Source of the DNA: Ophioderma brevispina
Lineage: Eukaryota > Echinodermata > Ophiuroidea > Amphilepidida > Ophiodermatidae
NCBI GenBank assembly: GCA_023653785.1
Contig: JAMKCH010012627.1
Location: 1 to 64,000 of the forward strand
Length of the DNA stretch: 64,000 nucleotides
Direction of reading: 5' to 3'
Under the pieces are notes generated by a model. The model saw only the letters and a program-made list of their open reading frames with translations, was not told the origin of the DNA and did not search any database. The position numbers and the translations under genes are program-made. This document shows, in pieces, positions 11,531-23,660 of this stretch (positions within the stretch are counted from its first letter, which is position 1; each line of letters opens with the position of its first letter).

Positions 11531-12006
11531 AATACGTAAAGGGATCAAAATGATAAGCATTTCACTGAGGATCTCAAAGAATAACCAACACGGCACTCCT
11601 CAAAAAATCGTTATCCAGGAGCAGTTGGATAAAATGATGTGTCCCGTAGAAGCCCTGTCGCGATATCTCAGGGAACGTCCCTCGGGTGAAGGAATGCTCT
11701 TTTGTCACTTTGACGGTACCCCGGTGACTAGGTCACAATTTACCGCAGTGCTACAAAAAAATCACTTTCATGGGGTGGTTTTGATGGTGATTCCTTTAAG
11801 TCTCACTCTTTCCGTATAGGAGCGGCAACAGCCGCAGCGAAATGGGGATTCCCGATGATAAAATTAAAGAAACTTGGGACGACGGAACTCCAAGCATACA
11901 AAAAATACATTCGGATGCCAATTATAATCGGGGGAGCAAAAGCAGCTAAATTATGTAATGCCAAATCAGGTTGGTTAATTAACGCCTGTCAGTTCTATTT
12001 ACATTT

Positions 12007-12565
12007 TATGTAGGTCCAACTGGATCGAGGATGTGGATCATAGGCGACAGCAATATTTCGAGAGCCAATAAATGCAAAATAACTTCCTGAAACCTCGAGT
12101 CACTAGACATAACCGTGTCCTTGAAGGGACACCCAGGGACGGGCCTCCAGGATCTCGACAGGCTACTGGATCTCAAACTCAAGCGGGATGCACCGCCAGA
12201 TATCTGGTGATTCATGAGGGGACCAATGACGTAGTCGGTAGGGACAAACTTAGTTTACACTTTCTCATAAGAGATGCCATGCAAGCCGTAACGAACAAAG
12301 TTCCCCCAGCACAGAAGTGATTTGGTCAGAGATCCCTGGAGTGCCCGTTTTTCCATGGTGCACAGAGACAGGAAAGAGAGGAAAAGGCTAAAAGGGGTAA
12401 CGCGGATCTTCGGCGGCAAGCTTGTTTGAACAGGTTTAGGGTGGTTAGGCACCCATGGATGAAGGGCATATCGTTTTACATCAGACGTTATTTCGTTACG
12501 ATTGCCTCCATCTCAATGAGTTCTTGGGGCAACCAAATTCTTTGGAAACGGGTTCACGATGCTAT
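12007..12565 (+). pseudogene. SGNH/GDSL-type hydrolase domain (DIRS-like element)
   Basis: Directly after the recombinase, plus-strand frames give MWIIGDSNISRA near 12030 (block I, catalytic Ser in GDS), LVIHEGTNDV near 12210 (block III with the G-x-N-D word) and LFRYDCLHLNEF near 12490 (block V, with His in the D-x-x-H position). In-frame stops and frameshifts lie between them. Such a domain after a recombinase is known in Ngaro-like and related retroelements; its role is unknown, and esterase activity on lipid or carbohydrate esters is only a family-level guess. This copy is broken. Confidence 0.75.
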
Positions 12566-12636
12566 TGTATTATTTTTATTATGACCACAAAGCCGAAATC
12601 TATTAGTCGCTTGCTGCTGGTGGCCTTCGGTCGTTG

Positions 12637-12815
12637 CCGGTGTTGAAGTCATATACTAGTCCGGTAGGTATATATAGTCCGGGCTCAATGGCCCGACGAT
12701 GAAAGAAAGAGTGAGACTAATGTTGCGTGAAGAGTTACCCGCGATCGTTTGCCCTATTGTTAACCATTTGTTCCAGACAGTGAGCACCAGAGGACTATAC
12801 TCTCCTGCCACACGG
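12637..12815 (-). mobile_element. CCGGTGTG-ended MITE, copy 1
   Basis: A 179-bp element in reverse orientation to the copies at 37585, 43275 and 43441. It shares their core words (on the minus strand: 'aacaatagggcaa', 'actcttcacgcaacattagt') and both ends. Its terminal repeats have mutated. It sits just after the SGNH region. Confidence 0.75.
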
Positions 12816-13933
12816 CCACGACCTCGGGGTGGCCCCGTGGTAGGTTGGGCTAGGCTACTTTGATAATTGCCGTGGTTTACTTTGGATAAATAAAAAAGCG
12901 TATTCATAATAGATCACCAGGGTAATAGAAATAGTATTTTTGACGGTACAAGGAAATTCTGCAGTGCCGTGAAAAGAAAGTTTGATGCGTTCCTGTCAGA
13001 TGCTTACCAGACGTTATAGTCTGGAAATGTTAAACTGATTGAACTACGGTAAAAAAAATCGCGTATACAAGCACCTGGTGCCTATAATAGGACAATGTCG
13101 AAACCCGGACAAGAGAGAAAAAACTTGATTAGCGCCCTCTAACTGATAAGGTCGATTTTGGCATGCTCTTCGTGCACGTTTGTTATCACTGCAGTAGATT
13201 CCATGAACGACCATGTCCTTAATGATTTACATACAATCTTTCTTACCCCATGGGAGAAATACTAAGGTCTTAATAGGCCACCTGTGTTATACGACATTTC
13301 TGGAATTCAATGATATGTTACCATAGGTTGGGATATCTGCCTTTCTTGTGCAGTGTACCGCGAGATGACCGACAACTGACTTTTGTGGCTCAATTAACGA
13401 TTGATATAAATTGAAGTTCAGGTTGCTGACGTGTTTGTTGTGATAACTTACATGGAATTACTGACGATGTTATAATCCTTGTTTATACTCCGATTCATCT
13501 TTATCACCAGATCCTGGAATCCTGATTGACATCAGCAAGATTAACCAAATAAGTCGATCAATTCCTGTTAGAGTAAACGTAATGTTGAAGTCCATAATGC
13601 AACTTTAAATGCATGGTGTTTCGCCGACCTTAACACAAGCATTAGTAATAATTATTTTCCAAAAATCGTCTGTCTCTTTTCTGTCGTTATCTTGATGTTT
13701 TTTTTTTAAGAGCTTGTTTTGGTTAAACTTTGTTTTTATGTATTATCTCTTTTTTTATATGGAAAAGGAAGGATTTCATTTTATTTCTTTGAGTAAAAGA
13801 ATTTCCTTAAATACTTTCTTAATTTCTAATCTGTCTTAAGTTAAATAACAATAACAATTTCAAAATATTTCAGAAAAAAAATGATTTTTAATCTGTTATC
13901 ATGTTATTATCTATATGATTCCTTGTGATTATA
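12816..13933. other. Unassigned spacer
   Basis: No exon, RNA gene or repeat partner is recognised. 13620-13925 is AT-rich. Confidence 0.4.
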
Positions 13934-15217
13934 CAGTGCCGTACGCAAGATTTTTTTGGGGGGAGGGAGGTGCGGGACTTTTTTTTTTTTACTTACAAAA
14001 AAGTTGACTTTTGGGTTAAAGTGGACCTAACCCCCCTAAAAATGGTCAGGTCCTTTTTTGGACTTATTGAACATTTTTTCACCAAAAGGTTCTTCTTATC
14101 GTGTCCAAACACTGTGGTTCTCAATATGATCCAGCCAGAGATGGTACAACGCTGGCTGCTTCACTGAATTCCGCAAGGTCCTTGTTTGTGATTGTTGCTC
14201 CAGCAGTGGGCAGACCAAGAGGTGTTCCATTGTCTGTGGTGCTGTTCCACAACCACAGGTAATATCCTGATCTGCTTCCAGATAGCCCCACTTCTGCAGG
14301 AAACCTTAGATCGGCCAGTTCTGGTTCTCAATCTATTGAGGCATTCGCCATTCAGTCCCATGAGAAGTCCTCTCCAGGTGGGAGATGCTCAGCCAGGTTC
14401 AATACCGATAGATGTTACTTGGTTGATGGCAGTCTTTCTTTCCACAAGGCGACTCTCTTTACCTCCTTAGAGACTGTTTCAAGAGGTTGGACTTTGCTTA
14501 AGAAACTCTCTCTAGATTTAAGGCGGTTGGCAGCAGGTATCTGTCCAGACATACAGACAGATGGTGCTTCACATTGGAACTTGGCAGCTACGCTCTGCAT
14601 GCTCGCTGCGCTGATGGATTGTTCTGGTGAGCAATTCCTGCTAGGATGTACAGTTTTCCGTTGGTGTTGGACGGAGGCATCCTGTGATAAGCCGGGAGGA
14701 GGCATTTAACGCTGGATCAATCTTCTTGGCATGGGTTGATCTTCCATACAGGCGGCAACTCTGCCACATGAGTACACAGGGCAGTGGGGGGGGGGGGGGC
14801 CCGTCGACTTAGTGTAAGTGGCGAGCACCCCATCTGGTGCCAGTGAGTTTGTTCAAGATGTTATTGCGTGAACATACTTTACTCTTCGTCTTCTCAATGT
14901 GAGTCTTATAAGATAGAGTGCGGTCCAAGGTGACTAGGTGGACAGGGTTATCACAGTGCTCCAGGGGAGTTCCAGACGAGGTAACTTTGCTGGCGTTTGC
15001 TCACTGTTGCGTAGTGGAAAGCACACACCTGTGTCTTCGATGGATTTGCACGTAGGTGGTTTTCTCATAAGGAGTGAGTTCATCCAAAAAGGTGGACTTT
15101 GGTGTCAACCCTTTCGCTAAATTTCATGGACTTTTTATCAAAATTTTCAGTAAAAACTGAACCTTTTGCCCCTATTCTCGAATTTGGGGGGTACCCCCCC
15201 CCCTGCGTACGGGCCTG
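13934..15217. mobile_element. Possible DNA-transposon shell around a LINE fragment
   Basis: The left end reads CAGTGCCGTACGCA followed by T and G runs. The right end, reverse-complemented, reads CAGGCCCGTACGCA followed by a G run. Both subterminal regions contain GTGGACC/GTCCACC-like and 'gttgac' words. A CAG start fits hAT-like elements, but no 8-bp target duplication is visible. The LINE fragment at 14130-15085 would be nested inside. Confidence 0.35.
14130..15085 (-). pseudogene. Non-LTR retrotransposon (LINE) pol fragment
   Basis: Read on the minus strand from high to low coordinate. 15060-14815 encodes the region after the RT palm (GTPLEHCDNPVHLVTLDRTL, NNILNKLTGTRWGA). 14760-14640 gives words like ITGCLRPTP and LYILAGIA in shifted frames. 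14630-14420 gives SMQSVAAKFQCEAP and ALWKERL. 14350-14300 gives LNRLRTRTGRSK, and the end near 14170 gives NKDLAEFSEAA. It matches the C-terminal half of a pol-like LINE protein of the same kind as the fragments at 47200 and 53991. A G run near 14790 and several frameshifts show it is dead. Confidence 0.8.
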
Positions 15218-18200
15218 GTGAATATATATATTGGGATTGTGGGGAACTTTTTTTCTGTCTTTTGAATATGATACGTACATTGAAATGGAAATTGCCATCA
15301 CGAGCTAAAGCAACCCGGTGTAAATTTGCAATAAAGCTTAGGAATAGAAGTATGTATCGCTCCACATAATCGGTTGAGTTACCAAAGAGTTCTATTAGAT
15401 CGAGAGGCAAAACGTACGTCATCTTTAGAAATCATCGTCTCGCATGATTTGGCCGACCACAACGACACATGAGTAACCAACAATAGAAAGCAATGGCTGC
15501 CCCGCTTCTTCCACATACTGTGGGTGACGCTTTGCTATACACTAATCGGTAGTGATACAAATTGATGTATGTGTTAGAGGTGCCAGGTGTAATAATAGTG
15601 CACCTGGATCATTGTGCTCAAGGTGCTTAGGCGCGCTTAGGTGCTTAGGCGCGCTTAGGTGAAAAGATGTATTCATGAGGCGGTTTAATTTAAATCAAGA
15701 CGACTGACGTGTCATTTCATTCGTTGTGGTGGCCATGGGTAGGACAAATTTAACACCCATAGCACCCAACATCCAACAACTGATATTTTGCGGATTGTTT
15801 TGTATCGAATGACATTATGTGTGTATCAAGCCAACCCAAACTAATAATTATTCCGTGCAATACTCAAAATGTCAGCGCCCAGCACGGACGACTGGTTTTG
15901 AATGGGCTTCACCCCCTTGGTTAACTCTCCGTTCGGAACTATTCATTATGGGAGTACGCTTTTCGCGACTGTGGACGAACGCCAACAACTATACTTTTCT
16001 TTGTGCGGACATCTCAGACAAAGAAAAAAGCACACCACACAGTAAACATCTCCAAAGTAGTCTTTGACCCGAGTCTTCGCAGAGTCGTACCGATGCAATC
16101 ATGTGAAAGGTGAAAATTTCCAATGACCCAAGTTGTCCCGGGTACTGATCAAGAAACACTGATGTGGAAAATTGTTTAGATTGATTGAGTCTATGGATTT
16201 CAAAAGACGATTGCTCAATTTAGTAATCCGATTACCCTTGGTTACTCTCATTACTCAGGCAATTGTGTGGAAAACTTCAAGGGCCGCCCGGGGGGGGTGA
16301 CTGGACCTTTCAGGTAACCTGTTCAACCGCCTCACACTTGACCACTCAAGCAAGAACTAACTATTTCCGGCAAATTATGTTGGCAGGGAATCTGGGGTCA
16401 ATTCTGACCGATAGCTGATGGTGGCACTTTTTGCCGAAAGTTTAGAAACCTTGAACTTTTTTTCTAAAGAAAACAGCCAATCTCCTCTATTTTCATAAGC
16501 TAATTCAAGGCTTTGTGGCTGACACAAAGGATGTAATTTATTGTGGACTGTTTAAAGATCCGGTCCATTCGTTGAAATATAGCATGGTGGAGTATATTTA
16601 TTAATCTTTTGATTTGAATTGGGATTTCGGGCAGCTTTAATACCATTTTTTTTGCATTTACATAACTATTATGTATCAATTACTGGAGAATGTTCGACGT
16701 CCACCTATCTGTAGTCACTACTGTAACCTACAGTTTTTAGGGCACTGAATTCCACGCTATGCGTTTAGCAGTGTCCTCATCTCATTCACCATTATTGTTT
16801 ATCATTATATTATATTGTATTTGAGATGTTATTTTTTATGTCGAAGATGAATACATTTGATTTGATTTGGATAATTATTTCGTGCAAGAATCTCATAGTG
16901 TCTGAGTGATGGCTGGCAGCTTCTCCTGTGAGAGGTGATTATAGCTTACCTTTCAAGCCGGTAAATTGATCATGGTGAGTTTACTAACACAAGGCGGCAA
17001 CGTGATACGTACTTTGAAACTTATGTCCATGCTCTACATATATTCGCTGTATGAGTTACATAAGGAATTCGTTGCCCCAGTAATCGGTCCCAAACAAATC
17101 ACAAGGAATTAAAAAAAAATCATTGCATCACATGGTCCTTTGCCCTGGTGGTATGTTTAACCGATGCTGGGGAACCAATCCTCTGCGGGCACTCTTTACG
17201 GATTAAGGCCTTGGCTGAAACCGCTGTTCAGCCAAGCTATGTCATTTGATTGCTAATGGTTCAGGGCAGGGGTTTGCAGAGAATGAGTTGCTGAATAGAA
17301 TAACGAGCGATGTGGGTCATATTACATTCCACCAGCGAAGTAGTACTCAATCTGAAGAATATACTAAGTGGGCGCTAGTCAAATATTTCCCTCTGTCCGG
17401 GTTTTCCGAAATGTCCTATTATCGGCACCGTTGCTGGTGTATACGGCGATTTTTCGAGTATTTGCATTGGGAAAAGTGTTTGAGGTGGAAAAGGTTTTGC
17501 TCTTTGATCCCGACAGGTGTTATGGCCTAGTCAAGTGACCCTTTCAATAGGTAAATCGAATTAATTAAGGGGTGATAGTGGTTTTGCTATCTAACCATGT
17601 CAGGTGGTGTGGCCTGCCGATTTGGTTCCATTAAGAGGATTTATCTTAAAATTAATTAAGTTATCTTAATCTATTCAGCTTTAATAAAGTGCATTGGAAG
17701 TTTCATTATGTACGATTTAGAAAACAAAATAAGGCCAAGGCGCAGCAACCACACTTCCGGGGTTGTGTTTGTTTTTCTGTCGTAACCTAGGCGCTAATAG
17801 TACCACACATGCACATGCTGGTATTAAACCCCCCAAGTACCATTCACAGGTATTAGCAAGTTATTAACTGTGTGCAAAGGCTTGACCTTACAACAATAGA
17901 CTCTTCAATTTTTCACTACACTCACATCACAAACTAGTGTCTTGTTTTGGTTGTGTTTTCTGTTTGCCTTGCACCAATTGAAGAGAATTTGGGAAAAAAT
18001 AACATATTTTCTTTCTCCATTGAGAAATAATTGGCTATTTTTATCTTTACAATTATTTGCCTAACCTTACATCACCTTATTGGTGAGTTTTCTAGCAAAC
18101 CAGGATGAAATCATGGTTTGTTTTTTTTGTTTTTCCAAAGTAGCAGAAAGCCTATAATCCTTTATGTACAAAACTTAAACTCCACAGAACCAACCTAAAA

Positions 18201-18498
18201 AATTATCTTGTGTGAAAAAGCTTGCCCGATTCATTTCAGGAGCTCACAAAATGGCAAAGAATATATTCTCGTTTACAAATGATTTTAAAAATAAAGTTCA
18301 TACTTGCCCACTCCTATAATACCTCCATGGTTTATCAATCATTCAGTTTGCGCTTTTCTGCGACACAGTATATATCATTTGTGAGGGATGTGTTTCGGTT
18401 GTAAAATTTATACTTTTGACCTTTGGTGGGGGTTTACACACAACAACAATCGCGCATGAGAAAATGTAAGATGTTAAGTTACGTTACACAAACCTTTT
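15218..18498. other. Unassigned intergenic stretch
   Basis: No gene is supported. At about 15622-15658 there is a short direct repeat of GTGCTTAGGCGCGCTTAG. The open frames at 15819-16067 and 17246-17530 have no recognisable domain, splice sites or repeat partner. 17630-17700 and 18000-18200 are AT-rich. Confidence 0.4.
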
Positions 18499-18781
18499 CA
18501 GTGGCGGCGCCACGGGGGGGGGGGGGGGCATTCGTTCCCTAAATTGTTTCTTGTGCTTGCCCATTGTGCCCCCTGGCCGAAAGAAAAATGAGGAATTTTT
18601 TGGCAAATTCGGCGATTTGGGGAGAAAAAAAAATCCACCAAATTTTTGCAACTCAGCAATTTGGGGGCCAATTGAGTTAAAAACAATTCCCATTTTTTGA
18701 TATTTTGCCCCCCCCCCCCAATTTCACTTTGCCCGCCCCCACCCGTTTTCCCCCAGAAAAGAGGTTCTGGTGCCGCCACTG
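18499..18781. mobile_element. hAT-type MITE with 8-bp target duplication
   Basis: The element begins CAGTGGCGGCGCCA and ends TGGTGCCGCCACTG (terminal inverted repeats). It is flanked on both sides by the same 8 bases AACCTTTT (18491-18498 and 18782-18789). An 8-bp duplication with CAG...CTG ends is the hAT signature. The 283-bp interior holds G and C runs and no transposase, so it is non-autonomous. Confidence 0.9.
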
Positions 18782-19139
18782 AACCTTTTTAACCTCATTT
18801 TTGTTGCAAAAACCGTGTATTTTGGTTACTTAATGGTAATACATTTGATAATATAGGCAATTTATTTCCTTACCGAGCTGTACACGTCAAAAATCCTTCC
18901 AGGAAGTTGCTTAAAAGCCAAATATTAAGTTCTGTAATTACAAGAACAATGGGCAACGCATTAGGCATATTTTTTAATCACGGATGGTAGTCGGGCGACC
19001 ATACATAGCGTCAGACAATACAGACATTTTTCAATACCGATGGGAAACTATCGGAGGAATGAACTAAAAAAACTAGGTTTATCAAAGACCTAGCTTTTCG
19101 AATGGATAAACCTGGTTTTTCGCATTGAAACACAAGAGC

Positions 19140-22100
19140 AAATTATATATCGTCGATGAGTCTTCAAAACAGGCCAATATCGCCAATTTTGGCGAAATTT
19201 AGTTTTTTGCAATATTGATACTATATCACAGCTCTTTCATATACCAAATATTAAGCAAAAAAAGAACATTCACTTTGTACGATAGAATAGATTTTTCACT
19301 TGGAAAAATCATACCCAAACGCCAAAAGAAAGTCTTCCAAAGAGACCAAATTCTGCATGTCTGTTTGCTGTACTGAAAACCACCGTACGACCGATTATAA
19401 AGATGACCTTATCGATCAATGGGATATTTTGCGAGATTCATCTCCTCTCTCGATCAACACTGGGTTGTATTAGTACCAATGTTGTAGCTGTATCCGAGAC
19501 GATTTTGCCCACAATAAAATATTATTTTTACAGTATTTTACTGAAAATTCTGCCAAATAATTACTGTGAAAATACGTATACTGTAAAATTGATTCAATCA
19601 AAGCACCTGAAAAATATTATTTGGCGAGTTATTACAGAGATTGTGAATATGATGAAATAAAAAGCACTGACGGACACACTAACTTAGTAGGGCATATCCA
19701 CTAATGTCAATCATAATTTTAAGAGATAAAGTGTATGAATTTTTAAGCTTGATAGTATGGCCTTCACCTCAAAACCCTATCTGTAAATTTTCGCGCCGAT
19801 ATTTCAACCCGTTTGAAAGGAGAGCTAAAACATTGTTTGGTAATCCCCATTAAGTACTAGGTACAACTAATATTGGTTCGACCAAAATGGGCATATTGGC
19901 ATATTTCGCTCATAAACATCCAAACCAAACATTCCTTTAGCCCTAATATTTCACACCGGTAAATGAGAAAAATAGTAGTTTCTTCCGATAACCAAAATTT
20001 GAACCACTTCGGTAAAATCTGGGATCCCAGAGAACGAGGGCGGGTATTAACGATCGGACCATGGACCGTTTAATTTTGGTAACATAATGCATTAAACAGT
20101 AAATAAAAGTGAATTTGGATGGATACTATAAAAGCTGTAGTTTATGGGATATTGCTGCCAGTATTTTCCTGCCAGATTTACAGTATTTTTCCTGTAAATA
20201 ACCTATAATTAAACCATAATAGTGCATAATAATGTTGATATAATTCAAAGTTCAAATAGGAGCCTCTCTTATAAATTTAGTCGTAATAGGCCTGGAAAAT
20301 TGGACAAAAAGTATTTTGCTTGATTTTTAAATTATGGCCAATTATTGCCGTTTTTTTTATTCTGAAGCCCACTGTAATTTTTACAGCGCACGTTATTTCG
20401 TCAAATACAAGGTGCGTGTTAGTAGTGGTAAGTTTTAAAAAAATGCATTTTTAGCTGTGTTCTTTACTAGACGAAGGTTGTAAGATGCCTTGACTGTCTA
20501 AGCGACGATCCGGGCGCTGAGCACGGCAAAAAGGAGCCTTCAGTTTTGAACCGCACCAATTGAGTTTTATTTTATTATTTTTTTAATTGTTTTTAGACAT
20601 AATAGTTAAAGGTTTTTTTTATTTTGTAATGATACAACTATACGTTTCATGAGAATAACTTCACAAATACCCTTATTTCATTTGAGAAATGTTAACACAA
20701 ACATACATGTATTAAGTTACGATAAATTGTACAAAAAATAGTAACAATTACTCAGTTTACACCTGTTGCTGGAAACTAATTGATTGTTGAAGCTGTAATT
20801 AAGTAAAACAGATTCAAATCAGCTATGTTAGTAATTCAAAGTTATAACTACAACAAGACAATTTGTAACACCAGAAAGGTCACAAACAAGCACTAATGTA
20901 GTAACTTATTTTCACTTCAATTTTTTATAGATAGTTCAAAAACTTCTTGTTGAAAACCTTTCACGTTTTGGTATGATATTTGTTCATTTTAATTTGCAGT
21001 ATATTAATTTGAAAAGAATATAATACATATAAATTCAATGTTCTTATATATTCCCTGTATATAAGGTAGCATAGTATCGTGGTTAGGTATTTCAGTTCAT
21101 ATCAGAGGGTCCCATTACAGGTTCGATTCTCAGTTAGATAGGATTACAAGAATAAAGGTTACTTACGTGATTAATTTACAGCCAAATTAAGACCAATGAT
21201 ATGTAAAACATAGCACCTCAAAATCTTTTTCGTTTTCCTCTTTTCTTTGCTATATTTCCCCACATACCTATGTTATTATTTTGAGTTTCATCTGCTTAGT
21301 TGATTAATAATTAAACTAACTTGATAATTTCTCTGTGTACTTACTAAATAAGCGCAATAAAGTGACGTGATTTTGAATACACACTGCAAATTAAAGGGTG
21401 TTAAAATTAACACCGCCGGTGTTCTAGAGGACCACACCAAGAGGGTGTCAAAATTCAATACCTTTGGTGTTATTTTAACACTATTTGGTGTTAAAACAAC
21501 ACAATAGGGTGTTAAAATAACACCAAAGGTGTTGAATTTTGACATCTTTTTGGTGTGATCCTCCTAGAATACCGGCAGTGCATGTAGAAAAATTATTATT
21601 CACATTATCAGCCATCTCAATTAAAATACATGATTAATGGTGCATTAAAGGATTACTCATTGAAATTACTCAATATAATGGAATGCTACCCGATTACACT
21701 TCATCTTATTGAGTAGTTAGAGGAAGTTATTTTCCTTTCAATTCCAATAACGAAAGATGTTTAATATGAGAAAATTATCATTCTGCATTTTCAATAAATA
21801 CCACTATGATAATCAGACATTTTGGCAATTTGAATAAACGTCAGAAGTCTTTGAAATACAAGTTAACCATTGAGCACCGCAGTAGAAATGCCGGCAAACT
21901 GCCATCTTAATCTCAAAATGTTTTTTTACTCATAGAAAGTTTTCAACTATACTGTACGAGTGCTGTGACTCCAAAGGTGAAACATATACGCAATGGTCTG
22001 TTTGATGACAAAAGTAATATCCATGGGAATGCCAATTTCATTGCAAATTGTACCAACAGACACTCCAAAGTTTTTACGATTTTTAGAAACATCATTTGAC

Positions 22101-23240
22101 ACTAATTGCCAATATAATCTTGCTATAGTTTTCATTATTGAGAATTAAAATTATTTTCGCCCGAACGCTTCGTAAAATTAATACAAATATAAATGACTTG
22201 ATAGTAAGATAAAGCTTTCTTCTTGATAAAATAGTGATCTTTGATTCCTTTTACTCTGCAAAAAGTATCAAAATATACACCTTCAAGCAATAAACAGATA
22301 AATCACAACTTCTTCCACTTAACGTTTATGGAAGTTACTATGTCCAATAATTCACCAAACCCAGGGTTTCAAACGTTAGACCTACACTTTGGATGTCCTA
22401 AGTGTACTTACACATGTACCGTAGGCCGATGCTGCAATATGGAAATACAGCAAAATACTGTAAATTGTATGTCCAATTTACCAGGCGTATAAAACGACTA
22501 CAACTGGAGCTTTTATTCCAGCAACATTATCGTACATTATTATGAATTTTCAATTTAACTATTAAGTACTACGGTTTACAGGAAAAATACTATACATTTT
22601 ACAAGAAAATTCTGGCAGCAATTCTGCTAACAAAGCCCCGTAAAATACAGCTTTTACAGGTTTCTATTCAAATTAATATATTTATAACTTGGTGTAATAT
22701 ATTTTACATTAAGTATTATGTTTGATTAAATCAATTCTAATTACAAAATTAAAAAAAATAGAACTTCATCAGTCCTCTTTTCTAGCTTCATTGGCATATT
22801 TTGCCTGTAAGAGATGACGGCTAGAAAATCATACAAAAGCATAGGCATTTATATCTCCCTCAGCAGGCAAAAGTATGTTTAACATGTTCAATACCACCGT
22901 CTGAGGCGATCGATCGACCTCTTTTTGAGTAAGCCAAACAGGCTAATGTGCATTCATCTCCTTTGACATAGAAACAGGACGTTTTTTTTAGTTTTTTCAA
23001 GCAGACCAATCACTTTATAATTAAATTTGACAAGGAAAACAAAGGATACTTGAATTGAAAGTGGGCTCAAAATGAAGAACGTTTCAATGTCCACTATGTA
23101 CACATAAAATCATTTTCCTAAAATGTTTAAAATTTTAGATTATGCAAGTTCATAATTCTCTAAAACTTCAATCGCCGATATCTCGAAATGTGACTTTTGG
23201 TCGATTGGCCTGTTTGGAAGATTCGTGAGTATATAGATGG
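19140..23240. repeat. Inverted-repeat pairs, possible long-TIR element
   Basis: Two pairs nest symmetrically. 19160-19185 ('cttcaaaacaggccaat') matches the complement of 23200-23225 ('cttccaaacaggccaat'). 20127-20234 matches the complement of about 22530-22670, sharing 'aaaagctgta', 'tgctgccag', 'agtatttttcctgtaaa' and 'cataataatg'. The order fits one element of about 4 kb with long decayed terminal repeats, but the intervals between the pairs do not align well, so two independent elements are equally possible. No transposase frame is seen. Confidence 0.4.
21410..21581. mobile_element. Foldback MITE built of GGTGTTA-type words
   Basis: An imperfect palindrome of about 172 bp. The left arm runs 'accgccggtgttctagaggac', 'caccaag', 'gtcaaaattcaa'; the right arm mirrors it with 'ttgaattttgac', 'ttggtgtga', 'agaataccggcagtg'. 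The centre repeats GGTGTTA and TAACACC. The minus-strand open frame across it (21288-21545) is a by-product of these repeats. Confidence 0.75.
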
Positions 23241-23440
23241 ATGTGACCTATGACGTCACTTGTTGACAATTCAAGGACGCCCTCTGTTGTTTTCTGCAGG
23301 CCAAAATATTACAGTATAGTTTCTGTGACAGACCACATAAAATCTGGTTATAAATTAACTTGCCAGAATCGTGCCGATCTAAATTGGCACAAAAATTGCA
23401 GCTGGGGTAGCATTTAGCATTAGCTTGATAAGAAAGTTAG
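23225..23440. repeat. Dispersed repeat, copy shared with 40750-40965
   Basis: Landmarks in both copies are 'gatgtgacctatgacgtcac' (40750: 'gatgtgatctatgatgtcac'), 'gttgacattcaggacgcc', 'ctctgttgttttctg', 'aaaatattaca', 'agaccacataaaatctggt' and 'gcagctgg'. No coding potential. It lies downstream of the stop codon of the Calx-beta gene and could fall in its 3' UTR. Confidence 0.75.
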
Positions 23441-23660
23441 TAAATTATTAATTCGAAACAAAAGTTAGAGCAAAAAACAGAACTTTCCCAATGCAACGTA
23501 TAGGTGGCTTTTGCTTGCCAGTTTCTCTCTTACACCAAAAGGGGGCGCCAATAAAACATATGTAACATAATCTATATAAATAGAAAATGAGACGGAGTGG
23601 ATACAACAAAAACAGAATGTCATTACATAACCCGTTCTCCGCACATTATTGACATTCATT

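Larger units (their letters stand above)
10105..11540. mobile_element. Hairpin-bordered insertion inside the recombinase
   Basis: Recombinase coding is lost between SDERL near 10105 and ISLRISKNNQ near 11550. Near each end lies a large palindrome: 10138-10230 (arms about 42 bp) and 11354-11530 (arms about 85 bp). A smaller hairpin with an 11-bp perfect stem lies at about 10328-10357. The two large palindromes differ in sequence, so they are not ordinary terminal inverted repeats of one element. I find no coding region inside and could not define a target duplication. Confidence 0.5.
9690..11960 (+). pseudogene. Tyrosine recombinase, split by an insertion (DIRS-like element)
   Basis: The N-terminal part (about 9700-10107) includes LFHAAFTLAFFGFLRIGE, with the first catalytic Arg in the RIGE word, and ends near LSDIVI plus, one base shifted, SDERL. 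The C-terminal part resumes near 11545 with ISLRISKNNQHG, continues through CPVEALSRYLRERP and DGTPVTRSQF, and reaches the second catalytic box SHSFRIGAATAAAKWG (H-x-x-R) near 11800. After another shift comes AYKKYIR, carrying the presumed nucleophile Tyr. The usual Trp/His position before it reads TT here. The enzyme would have inserted the circular cDNA; this copy is inactive. Confidence 0.85.
7040..12600 (+). mobile_element. Decayed DIRS/Ngaro-like tyrosine-recombinase retrotransposon
   Basis: Plus-strand remains occur in the order gag with CCHC knuckles, reverse transcriptase-RNase H, tyrosine recombinase, SGNH hydrolase. A recombinase in place of a DDE integrase is the hallmark of the DIRS order, and an added SGNH-type hydrolase is known from Ngaro-like and related elements. 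All frames carry stops and frameshifts, so this copy is dead. About 1.4 kb of extra DNA (roughly 10105-11540) splits the recombinase. I could not find the terminal repeats, so the outer limits are approximate. Confidence 0.85.

Noticed and set aside
18484..18779. Overlapping minus frames rich in Pro and Gly
   Set aside because: They translate the G and C runs of the hAT MITE at 18499-18781.
21288..21545. Minus-strand open frame with repeated LTP/ITP words
   Set aside because: It is produced by the GGTGTTA palindrome of the MITE at 21410-21581.
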